Positions 7,391 to 13,917 of a stretch of DNA of 34,801 nt are shown here, piece by piece. Each line of letters begins with the position of its first letter. Position 1 is the first letter of the stretch. This DNA is from a bacterium (GTDB lineage: Bacteria > Patescibacteriota > Minisyncoccia > Minisyncoccales > GCA-002788555): contig JAGGUF010000079.1 in NCBI GenBank assembly GCA_021158595.1, positions 1 to 34,801 of the forward strand, read 5' to 3'. Position numbers and translations under genes: made by a program. The notes beneath the pieces were generated by a model. It ran no database searches. It saw only the letters and a list, made by a program, of their open reading frames with translations, and was not told the origin of the DNA.

Positions 7391-7418
7391 ATTTTAATCC
7401 ACCAAAATTTTTTGTCAA
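7391..7418 (-). promoter_or_regulatory. promoter of the mraZ-ftsL-ftsI operon
   Basis: On the minus strand a perfect TTGACA (7413-7418) is followed after 16 bp by TAAAAT (7391-7396). It lies between the terminator of the Clp-like gene and the MraZ-box-like repeats. Transcription starting near 7384 would give a leader of about 150 bases. Confidence 0.7.
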
Positions 7419-7426
7419 GCCCTAAC

Positions 7427-7450
7427 AAAAAACTCCCTTTTCTGGGAGTT
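7427..7450 (-). terminator. Rho-independent terminator of the Clp-like operon
   Basis: On the minus strand AACTCCC and GGGAGTT form a 7-bp stem with a six-base loop followed by six T, about 30 bases after the Clp-like stop codon. It insulates the proS-mreB-clp operon from the mraZ promoter. Confidence 0.8.
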
Positions 7451-7481
7451 TCTATTAGGAAAGTTTTGTTAAATGCAATTG

Positions 7482-9959
7482 CTAACTACTCTGGTAAGGA
7501 TCTGAATCTACTTTCACCTTGAAGGTTACAGGATCAATCTCTATTTTGTCTCCTGACTTTATGCTTTCAGAAAGAATAGCCTTGGCAATATTGTTTTCCA
7601 CCTTTTCCTGAATAACCCTTCTCATTTCTCGGGCTCCAAACTGAGGATTAAAACCAAGTTTAGAAATCTTTTCTACTAATTCTGGCTTAATCAAAAATTC
7701 AATATTTTTTTCTAAAAGTTTCTTCTTTAAATCTGAAAGCATAATTTCAGCAATCTTTAGCAAATGTTTTTGGGATAATGGTCTAAAAAGGACCACAGCA
7801 TCAAACCTATTTAAAAACTCAGGTCGAAAAATTCCTCTCCTTAAAATCTCATTTATAAATTCCTCTTTATATTGTTTTAAATTCTTTCCTTCTATTATGG
7901 CTTCCCTTATGAGTTCTGCTCCAGCATTACTGGTTGAAATAATAATTGTATTCCTAAAGTCTACCCTTCTTCCTGCTCCATCAGTTAGATACCCTTCATC
8001 TAAAACCTGTAAGAACAAATCCAAAATTCTGGGATGGGCTTTTTCAATTTCGTCCAACAAGATTAAAGAAAATGGATCTTCTCTTACCTTGGTGGTAAAA
8101 TATCCAGGCTCAGTAGGAGTGCCAATTAATCTTTCAATAGAACTTTGAACCTGATACTCAGACATATCCAATCTTATCATTCTCTTCTCTGAACCAAAAT
8201 AGACCTCTGCCAGGGTCTTAGCCACCTGAGTTTTTCCTACCCCTGTTGGTCCCAAAAATAAAAAGTTACCTATAGTTCTTTCTCTTTTTCTTATCTCTGC
8301 CCGAGCCCGACGGAGAGCATTCGCTACCTCAAAGACTGCCTCCTCTTGGTCTACCACCCTCTGGTGAATAATTTTTTCTAAATTCAAAAGAACCTCTCTT
8401 TCCTTTTCTTCAGCCTCACCTACAGGAATTTCTGTCTTCTCTGAGACCAAACCTTCCACAATTTCAGGAGACACCCTTCCTCCCTTTACCTGACGCAAGG
8501 TGTAAACAGTTACCTCTTGCAAAAGATCAATTGCCTTTTTGGGGAAGGGAGAGGTTTGGATATATCGATCAGAAAGTTCAACGATTTCTTTAATTGCCTT
8601 ATAAGTGAAAAAAATTGGCGCTTTTTTTTCTATTCTCAAAACCTCATCTTCCACTATCTTCAACATTTTATCAACAGAAGGTGGTTTTATTTCAATTTTC
8701 TCAAACTGACCAAGTATCTCAGGTGCTCTTTCAATAGATTGATGGAGTCCTTCATAGGTAGTAGTAGCAATTAATCTAAATTCAGGAATTGAAAGATACT
8801 GAAGAAGAATGGGAGAAATATCTATTTTCCCTACTGCCTTTGCTCCAAACCTTTGACCTACAAAATTGTGAAGTTGTCGAATAACCAAAATAACGTTTCC
8901 TGCTCTTACTGCCTCAGCGAAGATTAACTTTAAAAGCCCCTCAACATTGCCCTGTTCTCTTCCAGTAGAGAGAACAAGAGGCATATCAATTTCAAGAATT
9001 CTCTTATAGTTCAAGGGAGTAACAGTTTTCCCCTGATTGACCATTCTGGCAAAGTTTTTAATCATTTCTTTCTTGCCTACTCCCGACTCACCCACCAAAA
9101 GAGCGCAATTTCTCTCTGGTTTAATCAAGGCATTTTCTAATCTTCTTATTTCTTCTTGATAAAGAGGAGATCTTGCCAAAAAGGCTTTTCTTTCTATTTT
9201 TGTCAAATCAACTGAAAAATTATCCAAATTAATGGTATATCCGGCTGCCCAATCCCTTGCCACACTACCATATCTTAAAAGATTCTCCCTTTCCCAAAAC
9301 CTTTTCTCTCTGGTTTCTTTTTCTATAATTCTTCTTTTCCAATCGCAGACCTCTTTTAACTCCTCCTTTCTGATTTTAAGTAGATCTAAAAGTCTTCTTA
9401 GAAAGGGTTCATTTTCTGCTAAAGAAGGTAACAGATCAAAAATGCTAATCTTTCTTAGGTTTTCTTTTAGAATTGACTTTAGAATCTCCTCCGCTTCTTT
9501 TACATCCTTTTTCGTTCCTCTTATTTTCTTTTTAACCTCCTTTCTAATTTCTGCCCTTGGCAAAGAAAGTCTTTCATATACAAAGGAAAGTTCTTTTACT
9601 CCTAAAAGATAGAAAAGTAAAAGAAGACTGAAGTCTCCCTTTTTTGAAAATGCAAAATCTACTGCCTTTGCTGCTTGAAAATCTAAAAACTCTGCTAAGT
9701 TCTCTGGATTTTTAACCTTTGGGTTTTTTAATTTCTGTTCGAAAAACAAACGATAAAGAAAAAGGATACCCCAAAGAGAAAATGACAGATAGCAAATCCC
9801 CAATGATAGATGGGTATTAAATACTGATATTTTGAGATTTATTAGAGAAATTACAAAAATAAAAAAGAAGATTATCTCCAAGACCCAAATCACTCCTAAA
9901 GGAATAAGTTTTTCCAGTTTTACCGCTTGAATAATCTGAGCGGAGTTTAAATCAAACAT
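7482..9959 (-). CDS. membrane-anchored Clp/Hsp100-family AAA+ ATPase with degenerate first AAA+ module
   Basis: The 825-residue protein aligns by eye with ClpC/ClpB-type double AAA+ unfoldases. Two hydrophobic segments (about 21-45 and 50-73) precede a Clp-N-like helical region (about 90-200). In the first AAA+ module the Walker A is GESGVGKK (290-297, Lys replacing Thr/Ser). The Walker B reads ILVIRQ (357-362, Arg-Gln replacing Asp-Glu), and the arginine-finger segment reads GQF. The second module is intact: GPTGVGKT (570-577), LLDE (634-637) and FRPEFLNRFD. Only about 30 residues link the modules, so no M-domain is present. The stretch between sensor I and FRPEF is ClpB-like in length and has no VGF/IGF-type ClpP tripeptide. 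It probably works as a membrane-tethered unfoldase driven by the second ring. Confidence 0.88.
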   Translation of the reverse strand: MFDLNSAQIIQAVKLEKLIPLGVIWVLEIIFFFIFVISLINLKISVFNTHLSLGICYLSFSLWGILFLYRLFFEQKLKNPKVKNPENLAEFLDFQAAKAVDFAFSKKGDFSLLLLFYLLGVKELSFVYERLSLPRAEIRKEVKKKIRGTKKDVKEAEEILKSILKENLRKISIFDLLPSLAENEPFLRRLLDLLKIRKEELKEVCDWKRRIIEKETREKRFWERENLLRYGSVARDWAAGYTINLDNFSVDLTKIERKAFLARSPLYQEEIRRLENALIKPERNCALLVGESGVGKKEMIKNFARMVNQGKTVTPLNYKRILEIDMPLVLSTGREQGNVEGLLKLIFAEAVRAGNVILVIRQLHNFVGQRFGAKAVGKIDISPILLQYLSIPEFRLIATTTYEGLHQSIERAPEILGQFEKIEIKPPSVDKMLKIVEDEVLRIEKKAPIFFTYKAIKEIVELSDRYIQTSPFPKKAIDLLQEVTVYTLRQVKGGRVSPEIVEGLVSEKTEIPVGEAEEKEREVLLNLEKIIHQRVVDQEEAVFEVANALRRARAEIRKRERTIGNFLFLGPTGVGKTQVAKTLAEVYFGSEKRMIRLDMSEYQVQSSIERLIGTPTEPGYFTTKVREDPFSLILLDEIEKAHPRILDLFLQVLDEGYLTDGAGRRVDFRNTIIISTSNAGAELIREAIIEGKNLKQYKEEFINEILRRGIFRPEFLNRFDAVVLFRPLSQKHLLKIAEIMLSDLKKKLLEKNIEFLIKPELVEKISKLGFNPQFGAREMRRVIQEKVENNIAKAILSESIKSGDKIEIDPVTFKVKVDSDPYQSS

Positions 9960-9960
9960 A

Positions 9961-10329
9961 CTATATCAGTGTGATTCCCTTTATTAAACAATAAAGCAAA
10001 AGGAAGGGAAATATCAGCCAGGCAAGAAAAAAAACAATTCCTAAAAATATGACAAATATCTCAACTATCACTCCAGTTATAATCACAAAACCTCTTAAAC
10101 TCATTCCTATTATTCGAGAGAAACTGTTGAAAATAAAATTACCAAACCATCTTCCAATATCAAATCTGCCTTTACTGGAAAAATAGTATCTCTTCCAAGG
10201 AGAGAAAAAGGTCTTGAGGAGCAAGGAAAGAGAAAAATAATTCCTTACAAACCAAAGATAATTCCCCCAAATATGATAGATCTTTTCAGGAAGGTCCTTA
10301 AAATACCAGGTTAAAAAAAGGCCAGCCAT
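9961..10329 (-). CDS. small integral membrane protein next to the Clp-like ATPase (unknown function)
   Basis: I do not recognise a characterised family. The 122-residue product has an aromatic-rich N-terminal half (many Trp, Tyr and Phe) with a basic SPWKRYYFSSKGR segment near 43-55. A strongly hydrophobic C-terminal region (about 75-120) likely forms one or two membrane spans. Its stop codon is one base from the Clp-like ATG, so the two are almost certainly translationally coupled. Both are membrane proteins and may form a complex; this is inference from arrangement only. MreB lies just upstream. Confidence 0.75.
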   Translation of the reverse strand: MAGLFLTWYFKDLPEKIYHIWGNYLWFVRNYFSLSLLLKTFFSPWKRYYFSSKGRFDIGRWFGNFIFNSFSRIIGMSLRGFVIITGVIVEIFVIFLGIVFFLAWLIFPFLLLYCLIKGITLI

Positions 10330-10365
10330 ATGAGAAGAAATTAAGAAGAGTTTCTCAATCTTCTA

Positions 10366-11400
10366 TTATTTTGGAGTCTCTAATTCTTCAGTTGAAACCA
10401 GAACCTCTCTTAATTTTGGAAGGTTCTCCAAGACCACCCCACAACCTCTGGCTACTGCTGTCATTGGATCTTCCGGAACCTTTACCGGAATTTTTGTCTC
10501 TTGTTCTATTAGTTTGTCAAGTTTTCGTAAAAGACTTCCTCCCCCTACCAAAAAAATTCCTTCTCTCATAATATCGGCTAATAGTTCAGGAGGAGTATCT
10601 TCAATGGCTGATTTTATCTCATTTACAATAGTGCGAATTGAATCCTTCATTGCTCTCCTTACATCCTCATCGGTAACAATAATCTCTTTTGGAAGACCGG
10701 TGATGATATCTCTCCCCCGCATTGGATACTGAAGTTCTTTCTCTAAGGGCATTGCTGAACCTATTTTAATTTTTATCTCCTCTGCCGTTCTTTCTCCTAA
10801 AACCAACTTAAACTCTTCTTCAGCAAAACGAATAATGTCCTGGTTTAACTTATCTCCAGCAATGCGAAGTGACTTTGAATTAACAATTCCTCCCAGAGAA
10901 ATTATAGCCACCTCAGTAGTTCCCCCTCCAATATCAACTATCATATTTCCTCCTGCCTCTTGAACAGGAAGGCGAATTCCAATGGCAGCAGCCATTGGTT
11001 CCTCAATTAAATAAACCTCTCCAGCACCTGCATTCTTCCCTGCCTCCTCAACTGCCTTTTTCTCAACCTCGGTTACTCCCGAAGGAATACCTACAATAAG
11101 TTTTGGCTGAGGCCAAGGAAAAAATCTCTTACCAAAAGATCTATCTATAAAATAACGAAGCATTTGTTCGGTAATCTCAAAATCAGAAACTACACCCGAA
11201 ACCAAGGGTCTGATGGCAATAATATGAGAGGGAGTTCTTCCCACCATCTTTTTTGCCTCTTCTCCTACGGCCAAAATCTGGCCTGTTTTTTTATTCAAAG
11301 CCACTACTGAAGGTTCATTAATAATAATTCCTCTTCCCCTTGCATAAACTAGGGTATTTGCAGTGCCAAGATCAATTCCAATATCTCGAGCAAAAATCAT
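10366..11400 (-). CDS. mreB: rod-shape-determining actin homologue MreB
   Basis: MreB polymerises under the membrane and directs side-wall peptidoglycan synthesis. The 344-residue protein has the actin-fold nucleotide motifs. These are IGIDLGTANTLVY near the N-terminus (phosphate 1), MIVDIGGGTTEVAIISLGG near 153-171 (phosphate 2), and GIFLVGGGSLLRKLD near 283-297 (adenosine). Its start overlaps the proS stop as ATGA, indicating coupled translation. mreC, mreD and rodA are not in this window. Confidence 0.96.
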   Translation of the reverse strand: MIFARDIGIDLGTANTLVYARGRGIIINEPSVVALNKKTGQILAVGEEAKKMVGRTPSHIIAIRPLVSGVVSDFEITEQMLRYFIDRSFGKRFFPWPQPKLIVGIPSGVTEVEKKAVEEAGKNAGAGEVYLIEEPMAAAIGIRLPVQEAGGNMIVDIGGGTTEVAIISLGGIVNSKSLRIAGDKLNQDIIRFAEEEFKLVLGERTAEEIKIKIGSAMPLEKELQYPMRGRDIITGLPKEIIVTDEDVRRAMKDSIRTIVNEIKSAIEDTPPELLADIMREGIFLVGGGSLLRKLDKLIEQETKIPVKVPEDPMTAVARGCGVVLENLPKLREVLVSTEELETPK

Positions 11401-12665
11401 ATATTTTTATTACTTTTGGTTTTTAGAAGATTGGCAATTTTTACAAGTTTGCTCTTTTTTTCTCTTCTTTCCTTTACCTCAACACAATTTTTCTTTAGGG
11501 TTCTTTCTGAAACTATTATTCTTTTTGGAATTCCAATTAAATCAGCATCAACCAGTTTTTCACCGGGTGATTTGTTTTCTCGGTCATCATACAATACATC
11601 AAATCCTCTCTTTTGTAAAGTGTTATAAATTTCACTGGTTACCCTCTCAATCTTTTCTTTGATTTTTGATTTTTGATTTTTGATCTTAACAAGATGAATA
11701 TCAAATGGTGCCACCTCTTTGGGCCAGATAATTCCCTTATTGTCGTGATGAACCTCAACCAGAGCACCCATTAATCGGGAAAGACCTATACCGTAACAAC
11801 CCATTACCACCCACTGCTTCTCTCCCTTTCCATTAACAAATTTAAAATCAAAGGGTTTGGTATATTTTGTGCCTAATTTAAAGATATTCGCTACCTCAAT
11901 TGCCTTTTCCTTTCGAAAATTTTCTTCTTTGCATCGAGGACACCTTGGAAATTGCTTTTTAATCTCTTTATTAATAGCTAAATTACACTTCTGACAGATA
12001 TAGATAGTATCTTCGCCGGCAGGAGTAAGCGTCTGAAATTCATGGGAAAATTTGGAAAAGGTGCCTCCTGAGGCTAAGGTTAGATATGTTTTTTCTTTTA
12101 ACTTCACTCTTTCTAAAATCTTAAAATAGGCTTTTTTAACCCTCTCATAATACCTCTCTAAGTCTTTTTCATCTTGATGGAAAGAATAAAGATCCTTCAT
12201 CTCAAACTCTCTTGCCCTTAACAAACCTGATTTTACTCTTATCTCATCTCTAAACTTTGTTTGAATCTGATACACATAGCAGGGTAAGTCCTTATAAGAA
12301 GAAACATATTTTTGAACCAATGGCACCACTACCTCTTCGTGGGTAGGACCCAAACCATATTCCTGACCATTCTTTCCCTTAACCTTAAAAAGTTCTTTAA
12401 ATATCTTCCACCGATTTGTCTTTTGCCAATAGGATTTAGGAATAAGAGTTGGCATTAAGAGCCGCTGTCCTCCAATTTTTTCTATCTCTTCTGAAATTAT
12501 CTTTTCAATATTAGAGAAAACCCGAAAACCTAAGGGCAAAAAGGTATATACACCGGCGCTCAGTTTATCAATAAATCCAGCCCTTATTAAAAGTTGGGCA
12601 CTTTTACTCTCTTCATCTTTTGGAATCTCTCTAATTGTTTTAGTGAAAAGTTGAGACTGAAGCAT
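11397..12665 (-). CDS. proS: prolyl-tRNA synthetase, short form lacking the INS editing domain
   Basis: This class II synthetase charges tRNA-Pro. It has motif 2 in FRDEIRVKSGLLRAREFEMKD, motif 3 in GCYGIGLSRLMGAL, and a C-terminal anticodon-binding domain. At 422 residues it is far shorter than the roughly 570-residue bacterial type. Where the editing domain normally sits there is a small zinc-ribbon-like stretch with CxxC...CPRC (near residues 220-242). I chose the ATG at 12665 over an adjacent TTG one codon upstream; neither has a strong Shine-Dalgarno sequence. An AT-rich micro-repeat encodes KIKNQKSKIKEKI in the anticodon domain. Confidence 0.95.
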   Translation of the reverse strand: MLQSQLFTKTIREIPKDEESKSAQLLIRAGFIDKLSAGVYTFLPLGFRVFSNIEKIISEEIEKIGGQRLLMPTLIPKSYWQKTNRWKIFKELFKVKGKNGQEYGLGPTHEEVVVPLVQKYVSSYKDLPCYVYQIQTKFRDEIRVKSGLLRAREFEMKDLYSFHQDEKDLERYYERVKKAYFKILERVKLKEKTYLTLASGGTFSKFSHEFQTLTPAGEDTIYICQKCNLAINKEIKKQFPRCPRCKEENFRKEKAIEVANIFKLGTKYTKPFDFKFVNGKGEKQWVVMGCYGIGLSRLMGALVEVHHDNKGIIWPKEVAPFDIHLVKIKNQKSKIKEKIERVTSEIYNTLQKRGFDVLYDDRENKSPGEKLVDADLIGIPKRIIVSERTLKKNCVEVKERREKKSKLVKIANLLKTKSNKNI

Positions 12666-12738
12666 CAATTTTAAAATCTAAAAGATTACACCAAAGGATG
12701 AAGAAGGGATTGGTTTCACGCTTTAGGAACCTATTTTT

Positions 12739-12750
12739 ATTATATCAGAT
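12739..12750 (-). promoter_or_regulatory. extended -10 promoter upstream of proS
   Basis: On the minus strand TGATATAAT (TG-N-TATAAT) lies about 75 bases before the proS start. No convincing -35 is present at 17 bp, consistent with an extended -10 promoter. It would drive proS-mreB-membrane protein-Clp-like gene. The rest of 12666-12867 is AT-rich and holds nothing else I recognise. Confidence 0.5.
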
Positions 12751-12853
12751 TTCTTCAAAACTAAAAATATCTCGTAATAATTTTTCAAATTCATTAAAAA
12801 CAGAAATCAAAATACCAATCCTCAAAAAAGTTTTGTCCTTTTAAAATAAAAAA

Positions 12854-12908
12854 GAGGAGGGAGTTTATTAAAAAGAGACTAAAAAACAAATTATCTCCAC
12901 CCCTCCTC
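12854..12908 (-). terminator. possible terminator overlapping the GNAT stop codon
   Basis: On the minus strand GAGGAGGG (12901-12908) can pair with CCCTCCTC (12854-12861), followed by TTTTTTATTTT. The loop is long (39 bases) and contains the stop codon, so termination efficiency is uncertain. Confidence 0.4.
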
Positions 12909-13359
12909 TTATATTCAATTTAACCTGGTCAAACTCGTAATGGAAGCGGTCAAAGAACTTCTTATAGAAAGTCTCTGCTCCCTCATCCAAACTCGTTGTT
13001 TGGATGAGGATACCTATGGGGTTCATTTGATATCTCTGATAATAACTCCGCGCCTTCTGGAATGTTTCCTGAAGAAGCAATGATCCCAGTCCTCTTCTCC
13101 TCCAATCCTCCTTAATCCAGAGGGCATCTAGCTGCAACAAGATTTTCTCGGGAGAGAGAAAATCTTGAATCTGTGTGACTGAGCCTCCTATAAGCACTCT
13201 GCGCTCGAATAATCCAATGTATAAAGCTCTATACGGAGGCTCTTTCATTTCAATCCAACTCCGAAAAACTGCTGGGCTCACGTCTGGATAAATGCTCCTC
13301 TGTTCTTCTTTCAAGAATTCCTCAAACTTCTTCTCGCCGCTTAATATTTCTACCTCCAC
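12868..13359 (-). CDS. GNAT-family N-acetyltransferase
   Basis: The 163-residue product has the GNAT acetyl-CoA signature: strand DALWIKEDW (79-86) followed by the pyrophosphate loop RRRGLG (87-92) and helix SLLLQETFQKAR. The substrate cannot be inferred. The GTG start is fixed by a strong GGAGGT Shine-Dalgarno sequence eight bases upstream and a near-consensus promoter just before it. It is monocistronic, with moderately higher GC than neighbours (about 40-50% in hand-counted stretches), which may signal transfer. Confidence 0.88.
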   Translation of the reverse strand: MEVEILSGEKKFEEFLKEEQRSIYPDVSPAVFRSWIEMKEPPYRALYIGLFERRVLIGGSVTQIQDFLSPEKILLQLDALWIKEDWRRRGLGSLLLQETFQKARSYYQRYQMNPIGILIQTTSLDEGAETFYKKFFDRFHYEFDQVKLNIRGGVEIICFLVSF

Positions 13360-13379
13360 TTCTTTTCACCTCCGTTTTA

Positions 13380-13408
13380 ATTCTAACACGTCATTAAAAA
13401 GTTGTCAA
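13380..13408 (-). promoter_or_regulatory. near-consensus promoter of the GNAT gene
   Basis: On the minus strand TTGACA (13403-13408), 17 bp, then TAGAAT (13380-13385). The predicted start (about 13373) puts the GGAGGTG ribosome binding site at the very 5' end of the mRNA. It is divergent from, and adjacent to, another strong promoter at 13421-13449. Confidence 0.75.
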
Positions 13409-13420
13409 GATTAGTTGGCC

Positions 13421-13449
13421 TTGACAAAATGAAATAGATATGATATATC
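13421..13449 (+). promoter_or_regulatory. near-consensus promoter for the small plus-strand unit
   Basis: TTGACA (13421-13426), 17 bp, then TATATC (13444-13449) preceded by TGA (extended -10). Its -35 box is only 12 bp from the -35 box of the divergent GNAT promoter, so the two may compete or share a regulator. Confidence 0.7.
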
Positions 13450-13479
13450 CTCAGTAAAAGAATATAAGGAGGAATTTCT

Positions 13480-13576
13480 CTCCCCCACCTATATCCTCCC
13501 CCTCCCTCTGGGAGGGGAAGGATTAAGGTGGGGGAGGGAGAATATCAGAGCCCTATCAAATTGATTAGTAATTATA
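13480..13576. repeat. palindromic repeat element (locus D)
   Basis: CTCCCCCACCTATATCCTCC...GGATTAAGGTGGGGGAGGGAG forms a long near-perfect palindrome. It is followed by AATATCAGAGCC and the conserved terminus (inward AATTACTAATCAATTTGATA). It lies downstream of the plus-strand promoter at 13421 and would be transcribed into the leader. Confidence 0.75.
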
Positions 13577-13577
13577 G

Positions 13578-13627
13578 AAGATGAAAGAGAATTTACATTC
13601 TCTTTCATCTTGTCCAGGTTTTCCTGG
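13578..13627 (+). promoter_or_regulatory. tandem hairpins in the leader of the small plus-strand ORF
   Basis: A perfect 15-bp stem (13578-13592 with 13597-13611, arm AGATGAAAGAGAAT, loop TTAC) is followed by CCAGG-TTTT-CCTGG (13614-13627). No T-run follows, so these are not obvious terminators. They precede an AAAAAAGGAGG ribosome-binding-like site at about 13637-13646. Confidence 0.55.
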
Positions 13628-13698
13628 TAAATTGAAAAAAGGAGGTAGTTAGTTCTTTAATAATACAAAAAAATGAGAGTTCCGTAGAATATCAGATA

Positions 13699-13860
13699 GT
13701 GCTGGCCGATATAAGAGAGCAAATAAAAGAGCTAGATCTGGATGTCCGCAAGACCTGGTGGGCACAGAGGCCGGTTCTTGCATGGTATCTAGTTTGCCTT
13801 AGCATAGTGATAGCAATCATTTGGCCTACATGCCTTCTTGAGTATCTTCGAAGAATCTAA
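13699..13860 (+). CDS. small single-span membrane peptide (unknown)
   Basis: A GTG-started frame encodes 53 residues: a charged N-terminal half (LADIREQIKELDLDVRK), a Trp-rich boundary, and a hydrophobic stretch LAWYLVCLSIVIAIIWP forming one membrane span, with a basic LEYLRRI tail. The open frame extends upstream toward the GGAGG at about 13642. The best Shine-Dalgarno sequence is therefore too far from GTG and has no standard start at good spacing, so the true start is uncertain. Composition (about 46% GC by hand count) is unlike neighbours. It lies between a plus-strand promoter and terminator. Confidence 0.5.
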   Translation: MLADIREQIKELDLDVRKTWWAQRPVLAWYLVCLSIVIAIIWPTCLLEYLRRI

Positions 13861-13887
13861 GATCTAAGTAAAGCCACCAAAAATTTT

Positions 13888-13917
13888 AAGGGGTTTACAT
13901 ATTTTTACCCCTTTTTA
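13888..13917 (+). terminator. terminator shared by the small plus-strand unit and ppsA
   Basis: On the plus strand GGGGT and ACCCC flank a 12-base loop, followed by TTTTTATTTTT. On the minus strand the same stem overlaps the ppsA stop codon and is followed by a weaker TTAAAATTTTT. It works best for the plus strand, 28 bases after the small ORF. Confidence 0.6.

Noticed and set aside
9232..9612. 126-codon plus-strand open frame inside the Clp-like gene
   Set aside because: It is antisense to conserved Clp-N and AAA+ coding sequence and is Ser/Phe/Leu-rich, as expected for the complement of Lys/Glu-rich codons.
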